Below are positions 25,598-33,514 of a DNA stretch of 64,000 nucleotides, one piece after another. Source of the DNA: Ketobacter sp964016105 (GTDB lineage Bacteria; Pseudomonadota; Gammaproteobacteria; Pseudomonadales; Ketobacteraceae); assembly GCA_964016105.1 (NCBI GenBank), contig CAXHEX010000021.1, positions 27,476 to 91,475 on the forward strand, in the 5' to 3' direction. Positions within the stretch are counted from its first letter, which is position 1, and the number at the start of each line of letters is the position of its first letter. The translations under genes and the position numbers were made by a program. Under the pieces are notes generated by a model. The model was not told the origin of the DNA. It made no database searches and saw nothing but the letters and a program-made list of their open reading frames with translations.

Positions 25598-27622
25598 TTA
25601 AACCGTGAATCGTTCCAGTTGATTATGCAATTGAGCTAAGGTTTGTTGCATTTCATCACAGGAACTCAAGGTGTTCTCCGCCGCCTTGGCAGCGTCGTTA
25701 GCGCGGGAGTTGATAGCCTGAATACTATTTCGCACATGGTCTACAGACATAGTCTGTTGAGCAGTGGTTGCGGATATGGATTGAGTCCGGCGACTGATGT
25801 TGCCAACCCCAGCCAGAATTTCTTCCAATTTTGTGCTTAATTGCTGAGTCAGTGCCACGGAGTCGCCCGTGACTGCGACGCTCTGATTCATTGCATTTAC
25901 GGCTTCTGAAACGCCCGCTTGCATTTTACCGAGTACTTCGTCAATTTCTACCGTTGCCTGGTGGCTGCGCTGAGCAAGGGTGCGCACTTCATCGGCGACA
26001 ACCGCAAAGCCTCTTCCCTGTTCTCCGGCGCGGGCTGCTTCAATGGCTGCGTTTAGAGCCAGAAGATTGGTCTGCTCTGCAATACCTTTGATAACGTTGA
26101 GAATATCTGTAACCCCTCGACTACGTTCCGATAGCTTTTCCACCACTTGTTTAGATTCGCTAATGTTTTCCGTAAGATGGGTGAAACTAGCCACAGATTT
26201 TTCCAATAGTTGTTGACCTTCTCTGGCTACCTCATCGGCTTCTTCCGCTTCATTGGCGCTGTACTCCGTTTCCTTCGCTACATCCATGGAGGCGGTGGAC
26301 ATCTCTTCCATGGCTCGACTGATTTTTTGGGTTTCTTCTGTTTGTTGTTGCACAACCGCACTATTTTGTTGTGCTAACGCTTGCACGTTTTTCGCTTGCT
26401 GGGCTGTGAGGCTGCTGCTATCGCGAGTGGCGGTTATTAAACCATTGATCTCAGTGAGCATGGTGTTGAAGTTATTTATGAGCAGTGAAAACTCATCCCG
26501 GGTTTGACTGTCTACCCTAACTGTCATATCGCCATCAGCCACTTTTTGCGTGCTTTCAACCATTTGTTGAATGCTGCTCCGTAGTGACCGATAGAGTCCT
26601 AAATATAGATAGGCAATAAGTATTAATAGCGAGACTTGAGAAACTACTAGAAGTGTCCGGTTGGTCCGTTTCTCGTCCAGTTGTAATTGGTTTTTATCCG
26701 ATGCATGGGATATCAGGGCGGTTTCTAATGCAATGGCGTCACTCAGGTAGCTGGAAGCGGTTGCATCAAATTGCTGCCATTTTTGACGATCTGAAATGCC
26801 GCCAACCACTTGATCATTGAATAGTAGCAATAGTTGTTCTACGGAGGCCAGGGTGCTTTCCGCAAGTTCTAATACTGGCTGATGCACTTGCTCTTGGGCC
26901 AGGTTATTAAATGCAGTTTTGAATTCATCATAAACGGATTGAGTGGCGAAGTAAGTGGAATCAACTTCTGTAAAGCTGGCGCTATCCAAGTACGCTACGT
27001 TGAGTGTGTTGTTGCCATAACCTCTTAGTTTGCCGGCATTTAGCAGTAAAGGGCGCACCTCTTCAAAATAAAACCCCATTTCATTGGCTATTTCAGGGTC
27101 TGAAATACTGGTTAGTGCAGTTGATTTAGCCATTTCGGTAATCACCGCATTGAGTTCTAACACTAAAGCACCGAAAGAAAGCATGTATTCCCGCAGCATA
27201 ATCTGAGATCCCAAATCTTGCTTGCGTGATGTTGTCCACGCGCTTTTTAGTCTCTCTATCTGTGTAGCTTTGAGTAAACTGGAGGATTCAAACTCCACTA
27301 AAAATCCGTTTAGTTGGTTATTGATTTGTTGTTTCAGTTTTTCTAGCCGTGTGCTGGTGGCGTCACTACGATCATAGTTAAAGGCCATAAGCACATCTCT
27401 GTACTGGGTGGCCTGCTGAGATAGGGCATTAAGTTGTTCTATTGCTTTAAGACCCTCTGCTTCTCTTTGCGTGGCCTGAATATCTTTCTCGATTTGTGAC
27501 CATAATTGTTCGCCCAACAAAATAATGGGGCACAGAAACAACACGCTGATAAGAGCGAACTTGTAGGTATAGGGTAGCCGACTCATGATGGCGGTGGCTG
27601 GCCATAGGATTTTTGTCATCAT
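25598..27622 (-). CDS. Methyl-accepting chemotaxis protein
   Basis: A 674-residue inner-membrane chemoreceptor. TM1 spans about 20-40, a large periplasmic helical sensor region (about 41-325) follows, then TM2 (about 326-346), a HAMP domain to about 400 and the cytoplasmic signalling hairpin. The conserved tip reads EQTNLLALNAAIEAARAGEQ, followed by GFAVVADEVRTLA. The sensor region resembles long four-helix-bundle ligand domains; the ligand cannot be read from sequence. The first Met at 27622 is followed by another at residue 13, either of which could start translation. Confidence 0.92.
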   Translation of the reverse strand: MMTKILWPATAIMSRLPYTYKFALISVLFLCPIILLGEQLWSQIEKDIQATQREAEGLKAIEQLNALSQQATQYRDVLMAFNYDRSDATSTRLEKLKQQINNQLNGFLVEFESSSLLKATQIERLKSAWTTSRKQDLGSQIMLREYMLSFGALVLELNAVITEMAKSTALTSISDPEIANEMGFYFEEVRPLLLNAGKLRGYGNNTLNVAYLDSASFTEVDSTYFATQSVYDEFKTAFNNLAQEQVHQPVLELAESTLASVEQLLLLFNDQVVGGISDRQKWQQFDATASSYLSDAIALETALISHASDKNQLQLDEKRTNRTLLVVSQVSLLILIAYLYLGLYRSLRSSIQQMVESTQKVADGDMTVRVDSQTRDEFSLLINNFNTMLTEINGLITATRDSSSLTAQQAKNVQALAQQNSAVVQQQTEETQKISRAMEEMSTASMDVAKETEYSANEAEEADEVAREGQQLLEKSVASFTHLTENISESKQVVEKLSERSRGVTDILNVIKGIAEQTNLLALNAAIEAARAGEQGRGFAVVADEVRTLAQRSHQATVEIDEVLGKMQAGVSEAVNAMNQSVAVTGDSVALTQQLSTKLEEILAGVGNISRRTQSISATTAQQTMSVDHVRNSIQAINSRANDAAKAAENTLSSCDEMQQTLAQLHNQLERFTV

Positions 27623-27757
27623 ATATACAACTCGAGAGAAAAAGATTAAGAAAATCAGCTCTCTAAGTAAACTGTGTTCTAAAAGACAAGTATAGACAAG
27701 AATTTTAAGGGTGCTGGGAGTACAATGGTTGTCCTGTCACTTTGATGGTCGTTTAGA

Positions 27758-28273
27758 ATGTCAAAACATAGATTGAGTAAAGCAAATCAGAAATGTTATT
27801 TCGCTCGTTTCTACTTGGAAGCAATTGAAAATATTGGAAATGATGAAGCAGTCATAAATCGAAAAGCTTTGTTGGCAGCTCATCAAGAATCTTGCTTGTT
27901 TCATTTAGTAAATGCTTACAGCGGACTGGTATGGGAAGTAGCAAACACCTATGACTTGGAATTCCAAAATGGAATGACCGTGAAAGAGGTATTGGATTCA
28001 GCTCAGAGCCGGGGTGTGACGCTTCCTGAGTTAGAACGGTTCCTGAATTTGGAGACAACCCCCAATAGTTGGTTAAATCGAATGTTGAGCTCGTGGATGA
28101 AAGTGAGTGCATTAGACCCAGCCGTCAACGCGGTTGAAAAAGAAACGCAAAACCACAACGCCATTGAAGTTCGTGTATTTACCGAGTCTGATGAGTTCAC
28201 GCAACTTTCTGATTGGTATGACAATCTTACCGCTTTGATAGAAGAAATTAGAACTTTGCTTGTTGAGTGGTAG
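27758..28273 (+). CDS. DUF6586-like conserved protein
   Basis: A 171-residue helical cytoplasmic protein of unknown function that resembles the uncharacterised gene found between lexA and topA in Pseudomonas. It begins RLSKANQKCYFARFYLEAI and ends with a helical acidic segment. There is no signal peptide, membrane helix or catalytic motif. It starts about 135 bases from the divergent chemoreceptor start and is followed by a weak terminator. Confidence 0.6.
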   Translation: MSKHRLSKANQKCYFARFYLEAIENIGNDEAVINRKALLAAHQESCLFHLVNAYSGLVWEVANTYDLEFQNGMTVKEVLDSAQSRGVTLPELERFLNLETTPNSWLNRMLSSWMKVSALDPAVNAVEKETQNHNAIEVRVFTESDEFTQLSDWYDNLTALIEEIRTLLVEW

Positions 28274-28336
28274 AAAATATATATTAATGAATTGGGTGAT
28301 TTGTTTGTGGCATCATCGACCAGCGTGATAGTATCT

Positions 28337-28356
28337 GGTCTGTTTAGACCGTTTTT
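28337..28356 (+). terminator. Possible terminator after the DUF6586-like gene
   Basis: GGTCT at 28337-28341 pairs with AGACC at 28346-28350 around a GTTT loop and is followed by GTTTTT. The stem is only five pairs, so termination may be partial. Confidence 0.4.
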
Positions 28357-28408
28357 AAAGTGCTTTTTTTTATAACTTCCAGCGCTTTCAACACTTTAGG
28401 TTATTGGC

Positions 28409-28687
28409 ATGTCCTCTCTGTTAGAAATAGTAAAATTAGAATCCGGTGAAATTGTTTTGCGTCGAGCTGACGGGGAGGGCGCACCTTTAGTGCAAATTAC
28501 TTTCTCCGATGAAGTCAGGGTTCTTCTGTCTGAGCATTGCTTGGATATTGGTAAAGCAATGGTGGGTGCCGGTGTTCAGGCTGTGGGGGAAGTATATGGC
28601 CATGTACTGGAAGCGCACCATGAGGAGCGCTCCAACGACGGCGTTTCATTGGACGAGTACGAAGATACTTCCGGGGTGCTGCACTAA
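28409..28687 (+). CDS. Small conserved hypothetical protein
   Basis: A 92-residue acidic protein. It opens with LEIVKLESGEIVLRRADGEG, an all-beta-looking segment, then a helix (LSEHCLDIGKAMVGAGVQAVGEVYGH) and an acidic tail. I know of no named family. It is convergent with lexA (33 bases apart). In Pseudomonas the cell-division inhibitor sulA lies next to lexA; this protein does not resemble SulA. Confidence 0.55.
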   Translation: MSSLLEIVKLESGEIVLRRADGEGAPLVQITFSDEVRVLLSEHCLDIGKAMVGAGVQAVGEVYGHVLEAHHEERSNDGVSLDEYEDTSGVLH

Positions 28688-28720
28688 CATATTGAAGTGC
28701 AAAGCAGACTGCCAGTCAGG

Positions 28721-29329
28721 TTAAATCCCATCCCGTATAATGCCAACCCCCAACCCTTCAATGGCAAAGTCCTCGCTATTTTGATCCACTTCAATGGGGT
28801 CAAAATCCGGGTTCTCAGGTAGTAAATATATTTTATTTCGTTTTCTTTGGAATCGCTTGACCGTGACTTCATCGCCAATGCGCGCCACTACGATTTGTCC
28901 TTTCTGAGCCTCGTGGGTTTTGTGAACCGCCAGTAGGTCGCCGTCCAGAATACCCACGTCCATCATACTTAGACCCTTAACCCGTAAAAAATAGTCAGCT
29001 TTAGGGTGAAACATATCCGGTGCCACGTTACAGCGGCCCAGTATATTCTCCTGGGCTAGTACCGGTTGGCCTGCAGCCACTTGCCCCACGACGGGAATTC
29101 CTGGATCTTCTTGTTCGAAATCCACTACACGGATACCCCGGGAAGCTCCCGGTAACATCTCGATGTAACCCTTGCGTGCAAGGGTGCGCAGGTGCTCTTC
29201 TGCTGCATTAGGTGAACGAAAACCGAAGGTATCTGCAATTTCCATTCGTGTGGGAGGCATGCCACTATCTTGAATGGTGTCTTTAATCAGCTGCAGAATC
29301 TCTGCTTGTCTTTTGGTGAGCTTTTCCAT
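28721..29329 (-). CDS. lexA: SOS repressor LexA
   Basis: Represses SOS genes and cleaves itself when RecA filaments form. The 202 residues have the N-terminal winged helix (KLTKRQAEILQLI; recognition helix around PPTRMEIADTFGFRSPNAA), the cleavage site Ala86-Gly87, the catalytic Ser121 (GLSMMD) and Lys158 (VTVKRF). All key residues are intact. Two LexA boxes sit directly upstream, so it is autoregulated. A second target in the window is imuA-imuB-dnaE2. Confidence 0.97.
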   Translation of the reverse strand: MEKLTKRQAEILQLIKDTIQDSGMPPTRMEIADTFGFRSPNAAEEHLRTLARKGYIEMLPGASRGIRVVDFEQEDPGIPVVGQVAAGQPVLAQENILGRCNVAPDMFHPKADYFLRVKGLSMMDVGILDGDLLAVHKTHEAQKGQIVVARIGDEVTVKRFQRKRNKIYLLPENPDFDPIEVDQNSEDFAIEGLGVGIIRDGI

Positions 29330-29336
29330 ACCAGGC

Positions 29337-29352
29337 CTGTTGTTTTATACAG
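29337..29352. promoter_or_regulatory. LexA box 1 upstream of lexA
   Basis: CTGTTGTTTTATACAG matches CTGT-N8-ACAG exactly, eight bases before the lexA start codon, so it overlaps the leader. Confidence 0.9.
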
Positions 29353-29355
29353 TTC

Positions 29356-29371
29356 CTGGAATTATATACAG
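29356..29371. promoter_or_regulatory. LexA box 2 upstream of lexA
   Basis: CTGGAATTATATACAG differs from CTGT-N8-ACAG at one base. Together with box 1 it gives the tandem arrangement seen before lexA in E. coli. Its last 12 bases equal those of the imuA operator. Confidence 0.82.
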
Positions 29372-29412
29372 CCATCAGTAATAAACAACACCTAGCCACA
29401 GATTAACCATTC

Positions 29413-29727
29413 TTAAACTTCATCGATAAATTGCATGGTATCGTCATCATAGCCATCGAAGTGGTAGTGGTTATCCAGCTCAATAAGGCTAGATTCGCTT
29501 TCGTCCATTTCTTCCATATCGATTTCGTAAGGACCGGTCCAGTCTTCCGGTTGATCCACGGTTTTCAAAGGCAGACGAAGAAAGACCTCCAGTTCAAACT
29601 CTTCCAGTTCTCCTTCGAAATACTGAATTGCCACGCTGTCTTCGTCCACTGAAACAACTTCAAATAGACAGTCCCGTTCCTCATCTTCGTACCAGCACCC
29701 AATTTCCGGTTTTAATCGCATTAGCAT
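29413..29727 (-). CDS. DUF6763-like acidic small protein
   Basis: A strongly acidic protein of about 104 residues. PEIGCWYEDEERDCLFEVVS and YFEGELEEFELEVF, then EDWTGP, fit an uncharacterised proteobacterial family (DUF6763). I chose the ATG at 29725-29727, with GGAG ten bases upstream; a longer frame begins at 29823 but its first 32 residues look non-coding. A downstream in-frame ATG at residue 3 is an alternative. Function unknown. Confidence 0.65.
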   Translation of the reverse strand: MLMRLKPEIGCWYEDEERDCLFEVVSVDEDSVAIQYFEGELEEFELEVFLRLPLKTVDQPEDWTGPYEIDMEEMDESESSLIELDNHYHFDGYDDDTMQFIDEV

Positions 29728-30017
29728 CGGAACATTACTCCAAGAACTCACTGGTGATTCGTTCGCATAGTATGGATCAGTATAAAAAATCGTCACGAAG
29801 GGGGTTAGGCGGTGCTCGTGCATGCAAATTCGTTATTTCTGCTTGGCAGTTTTTAAACTCCAATCAACACAAGGCCTTATTCACGGCACTCTGATAATCG
29901 GATGCTATGGTTATAGGTGACTGAGCTAAAAATGGGGCTCGAAAAACGTTAAAAGTCTAACGGCCTGACAATTGAACGATCTGTATTTTGCCGAGCCGCT
30001 TGAAATAAGGAAGAAGA

Positions 30018-31244
30018 ATGTTAAAGGCTTCAATCACTGCTCTCCTGGGTTTTTGGGTGGGGCTTGCAACTGTCCATGCCGAAGAGTGGGATTGGGAGCT
30101 GGGAGTTGAATATCGTCACTTGCCTCAGAATCTGGTCTATGGCGGAGAAAGCGATACCCTGGCAGGTAGCGTGCGTTTGAGCCGTATTGAGGAGTGGAAT
30201 CAGGGTAGCGATCTGCTTGAGTTTGACGGGTTTTATCGATGGTCAGAAGCCGATAGCCAACGCAGCCATGGCGATATACAGGATTTGGCCTGGATTCACG
30301 TGGGGGATGATTGGGAACTGCGAACAGGTTTTCGCACTGTATTCTGGGGGGTAACTGAGTTCAAGCATTTGGTGGATATTATTAATCAAAAGGATTTTGT
30401 GGAACGGATTGACGGTGAGGCTCGGCTTGGGCAACCGATGGTTAATTTATCTTTGGTTCAACCTTGGGGAATTCTGGATCTCTTTGCGTTAGTGGGGTTT
30501 CGTGAGCGTACCTTTGCGGGTCGTGATGGTTGGCCTCGGGGGCCTCTGGTTGTTGCTGACAAAGGCGAGCAGTACGAATCAAGTCGAGAAAATAAACGGG
30601 TAGACTTTGCACTCAGATGGTCCCAAACACTGGATAGTCTGGAGCTGGCGGTGTCGTACTTTTCCGGCACATCAAGAGAGCCGGAATTTCATCAGACCAA
30701 TGCTGATGGGCAATGGATTCCCTATTATCCGATTATCGACCAATTGGGTGTAGAAGCCCTTTATATTGTTGATCTCTGGATTCTTAAACTGGAAGCCATC
30801 AGCCGCTCAGGGATGAAAAATGGCCGTTATATGGGGGCTACCCTGGGTTTTGAATACACCTATGAAGGCGTGTTTGACAGTGTGTCTGATTTGGGGGTGG
30901 TGGTTGAATACAACTTCGATGAGAGAGGGCTCAGTGCCCCTGCTACCTACTTTATGGAGAATGATCTTTCTCTAGGCTTGCGCTGGGCACTCAACGACGA
31001 AGCATCTTCAGTACTGTTGGTGGGTATGATCTATGACCATAAGGTGAACGAAAAGGTGATTCTGGTGGAAGCCAGCCGGCGCCTTGGAGCCCACTGGAAA
31101 CTGAATCTTGACGCCACTTTCTTTAGCAGTCATTCCCCCCCACCCTTGGATGTATACCTGGACGGTGACCATGATCCCAACTACAAGTTGGCTATCAATA
31201 GCCATAATGACCTGATCCAGTTGGAGCTTATCCGCTATTTCTAG
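30018..31244 (+). CDS. Outer-membrane beta-barrel protein of unknown function
   Basis: A 408-residue protein with a signal peptide cleaved after about residue 21 (ATVHAEEWDW) and alternating hydrophobic strands throughout. It ends in ELIRYF, the terminal aromatic typical of outer-membrane barrels. I see no lipoprotein site or plug domain. It could be a porin-like or hydrophobic-compound channel; the substrate cannot be told. It stands immediately upstream of psrA but has its own start and a gap of about 110 bases before the psrA ATG, so a link to fatty-acid physiology is only positional. AAGGAAGAAG precedes the ATG. Confidence 0.75.
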   Translation: MLKASITALLGFWVGLATVHAEEWDWELGVEYRHLPQNLVYGGESDTLAGSVRLSRIEEWNQGSDLLEFDGFYRWSEADSQRSHGDIQDLAWIHVGDDWELRTGFRTVFWGVTEFKHLVDIINQKDFVERIDGEARLGQPMVNLSLVQPWGILDLFALVGFRERTFAGRDGWPRGPLVVADKGEQYESSRENKRVDFALRWSQTLDSLELAVSYFSGTSREPEFHQTNADGQWIPYYPIIDQLGVEALYIVDLWILKLEAISRSGMKNGRYMGATLGFEYTYEGVFDSVSDLGVVVEYNFDERGLSAPATYFMENDLSLGLRWALNDEASSVLLVGMIYDHKVNEKVILVEASRRLGAHWKLNLDATFFSSHSPPPLDVYLDGDHDPNYKLAINSHNDLIQLELIRYF

Positions 31245-31292
31245 CTGCCCCCAAGGGCTTGGTCAGGGCAGTTTTCTTTGTGCCTCAATTTC

Positions 31293-31298
31293 TTGACA
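31293..31298 (+). promoter_or_regulatory. -35 hexamer of the psrA promoter
   Basis: A perfect TTGACA. Seventeen bases downstream lies TAAGTT (31316-31321), a poor -10, which sits inside the first PsrA operator. The arrangement would let PsrA block polymerase. Confidence 0.5.
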
Positions 31299-31309
31299 GA
31301 ACGTCTCAG

Positions 31310-31323
31310 CAAACGTAAGTTTC
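31310..31323. promoter_or_regulatory. PsrA operator 1 at the psrA promoter
   Basis: CAAACGTAAGTTTC fits the published PsrA pattern (C/G)AAAC-N2-4-GTTT(G/C) exactly with N4. It covers the predicted -10 region, consistent with the autorepression known for Pseudomonas PsrA. Confidence 0.72.
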
Positions 31324-31336
31324 AAACAGTCGTTTA
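31323..31336. promoter_or_regulatory. PsrA operator 2 at the psrA promoter
   Basis: CAAACAGTCGTTTA fits the same pattern with one change at the last base and shares one base with operator 1, giving a tandem array. Its core AACAGTCGTTT recurs at 59986-59996 upstream of the SCP2-like gene. Confidence 0.68.
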
Positions 31337-31353
31337 TTCCAGGAATTCCCTGC

Positions 31354-31989
31354 ATGGCCCAGAAAGAAACCGTAGAGCGAATATTAGATGCCGCCGAAGT
31401 TTTGTTCGCGGAGCGAGGCTTCTCCGAAACCTCCTTGCGCACCATCACCAGTGCAGCTGGCGTTAATCTGGCGGCAGTGAATTACCATTTTGGTTCCAAA
31501 AAAGCCCTTATTCAGGCGGTATTTGAACGCTTTCTTGATCCATTGGTGGTCGAGATCGAGCGTCGCATTGAGCAGATCAACCAGGATTCCAATGGCGTTG
31601 ATGTGGAAACCTTATTGGGCGTGCTTTCTGCTTCCATATATGAGGTGCATGGCAGGAGCACTAATCGGGCAAATGCGTTTATGAGGTTGCTGGGATTGGC
31701 TTATACCCAGTCCCAGGCGCACTTGAGAAACTATATCAGTGAGCGTTATGGAGAAGCATTTCAGCGGTTTGGTGGCTTATTAAAACCGGCCTTACCCGGT
31801 GCTACACAGGATGAGTTGTTTTGGCATACCCATTTTGCCCTGGGCACTGCCATTTTTACGCTTTCCAATTTGGAAGCCCTTCGCGCCATGGCGGAAAATG
31901 ATACCGGCCAACGTTCGTCGGTGGACATAATCGTAGAAAGGCTGACTGCATTCATGGCTTCGGGCTTGAGAAATGCTTCCCACGGTTGA
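31354..31989 (+). CDS. psrA: TetR-family regulator PsrA
   Basis: A 211-residue TetR regulator nearly identical at its N-terminus to Pseudomonas PsrA, which responds to long-chain fatty acids and controls beta-oxidation, RpoS and itself. The helix-turn-helix is clear: ETVERILDAAEVLFAERGF, then TITSAAGVNLAAVNYHFGSKKAL around residues 30-55. The C-terminal ligand domain is helical. Two operators of PsrA type overlap its promoter. Its 3' end overlaps the next gene by 17 bases, so psrA heads a run reaching to the phosphorylase at 35.9 kb. Confidence 0.92.
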   Translation: MAQKETVERILDAAEVLFAERGFSETSLRTITSAAGVNLAAVNYHFGSKKALIQAVFERFLDPLVVEIERRIEQINQDSNGVDVETLLGVLSASIYEVHGRSTNRANAFMRLLGLAYTQSQAHLRNYISERYGEAFQRFGGLLKPALPGATQDELFWHTHFALGTAIFTLSNLEALRAMAENDTGQRSSVDIIVERLTAFMASGLRNASHG

Positions 31990-32467
31990 GTTGCATATAG
32001 ACGTCTCTGTGGGAGATCAAACCCTATCCTTGAGGCGCGGTCTACAGTCCTTAGGTTGCTGGCCCGTGTCCACCGCTCTGAATGGTACCGGATACCAGAT
32101 GGGTTCCAACCAAACACCCCTGGGAAAGCATCGTATCAGGGCCTGTATTGGGGAGGGATTACCTGTTAACTCCGTATTTGTGGGGCGTCGACCCACCGGT
32201 GAAATTTATTCTGACCAGTTGGCAAAACAACACCCCGAGCGTGATTGGATATTGACACGCATTCTCTGGCTTTGTGGCGAAGAAAAAGGCGTCAATCGCG
32301 GGGGCAGCGTAGATTCCCAACGCAGATACATTTATATTCATGGCACCCCGGACTCGGAGCCCATGGGGGTGGCTAAATCCCATGGCTGCATACGCATGCG
32401 CAATCACGATATGATGGCCTTGTTTGATCTGGTTGTCCCAGGCACCTCGGTCCAAATTACCCAATAA
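31973..32467 (+). CDS. YkuD-fold L,D-transpeptidase-like enzyme without signal peptide (predicted cytoplasmic L,D-carboxypeptidase)
   Basis: A 164-residue protein consisting only of a YkuD domain. The catalytic set is intact: His123 in YIHGT, then SHGCIRM with His137 and nucleophile Cys139. The N-terminus (LPTVELHIDVSVGD) has no signal peptide or membrane helix, so it should stay in the cytoplasm, unlike cell-wall cross-linking L,D-transpeptidases. A comparable signal-less enzyme, ElsL of Acinetobacter, is an L,D-carboxypeptidase for recycled peptidoglycan peptides. The gene overlaps psrA by 17 bases and sits 12 bases before nagZ, which supports a recycling role. The carboxypeptidase activity is inference. 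Confidence 0.8.
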   Translation: MLPTVELHIDVSVGDQTLSLRRGLQSLGCWPVSTALNGTGYQMGSNQTPLGKHRIRACIGEGLPVNSVFVGRRPTGEIYSDQLAKQHPERDWILTRILWLCGEEKGVNRGGSVDSQRRYIYIHGTPDSEPMGVAKSHGCIRMRNHDMMALFDLVVPGTSVQITQ

Positions 32468-32479
32468 TAATTATCAGGA

Positions 32480-33511
32480 GTGACTGCTTCTATGGCCATA
32501 GGCCCTGTGATGCTGGATCTGGAAGGGATGGAACTCACTTCCAAAGACATTCAACGGGTGACTAACCCTCTCGTGGGTGGAGTCATTCTGTTTTCCCGAA
32601 ATATTCAAGACGTTGATCAACTGCGAGAATTAACTGCGGCGTTACGCAAGCTGCGCCCGCAGTTAATTTTGGCTATTGACCAGGAAGGGGGGCGAGTGCA
32701 GCGCATTAAGCAGGGCGTTACCCGCTTGCCACCCTTGCGGGAACTGGGCTGCTGTTATGACACTGACGAGGAATTGGCCTTGGGCCAAGCCCAGGACTGG
32801 GGCTGGTTGATGGCCTCTGAGATGTTGGCTCTGGGGTTGGATATCTCCTTCGCTCCGGTTCTTGATCTGAATTTTTCCCGCAGTGAGGTAATAGGTGATC
32901 GCGCCCTGCACAGCAATCCGTCAGTGGTGACTAGATTGGCCCAGGCTTATATCGCAGGCATGCATGAGGCAGGTATGGCCGCTACCGGTAAGCATTTTCC
33001 GGGGCACGGATGGGTAAAAGCGGATTCCCATGTTGACATCCCCGTGGATACTCGGCTGCAACCGGAGTTGGAGTTTTTGGATTTGGTGCCTTTCCGTAAA
33101 TTGGCTTCTGAGTTGGATGCCATAATGCCAGCACACATCATTTACGAAAAGCTGGACGACAAACCCGCTGGTTTTTCTCCCTACTGGTTGCAAACCGTTT
33201 TGCGGCAGAAATTGCAATTCAAGGGTGTGATTTTTAGCGATGACTTGGCCATGGAAGGGGCTAGTGTGGCGGGCAGTTTTAGTGAACGGGCACAGGCTGC
33301 CCTTGATGCCGGTTGCGATATGGTATTGGCCTGCAACAACCCAGAGGGAGCGGACGAGGTGCTGTGGTATTTAAAGCGCCAGGTTCCCGTGCTGAGTGAT
33401 CAACATCAAATACGTTTGGCGTCCATGTTGGCGCGCAACAAGCCGGGCTGGGATGAGCTGCTTGCGTCGCCCCGCTATCAGGTTGTACATCGTTCCATCC
33501 AAGAGAGGTAG
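32480..33511 (+). CDS. nagZ: Beta-N-acetylhexosaminidase NagZ
   Basis: Cytoplasmic family-3 glycoside hydrolase that removes N-acetylglucosamine from anhydromuropeptides during cell-wall recycling; the products can feed AmpR signalling where that exists. The 343 residues fit. Motifs: LAIDQEGGRVQRI near residue 60, the catalytic-loop KHFPGHGWVKADSHVDIP near 170, and the nucleophile segment FSDDLAMEGA near 248. The ATG (or the ATG at residue 5) follows CAGGAG. It ends three bases before the MscS channel gene. Confidence 0.95.
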   Translation: MTASMAIGPVMLDLEGMELTSKDIQRVTNPLVGGVILFSRNIQDVDQLRELTAALRKLRPQLILAIDQEGGRVQRIKQGVTRLPPLRELGCCYDTDEELALGQAQDWGWLMASEMLALGLDISFAPVLDLNFSRSEVIGDRALHSNPSVVTRLAQAYIAGMHEAGMAATGKHFPGHGWVKADSHVDIPVDTRLQPELEFLDLVPFRKLASELDAIMPAHIIYEKLDDKPAGFSPYWLQTVLRQKLQFKGVIFSDDLAMEGASVAGSFSERAQAALDAGCDMVLACNNPEGADEVLWYLKRQVPVLSDQHQIRLASMLARNKPGWDELLASPRYQVVHRSIQER

Positions 33512-33514
33512 TAA

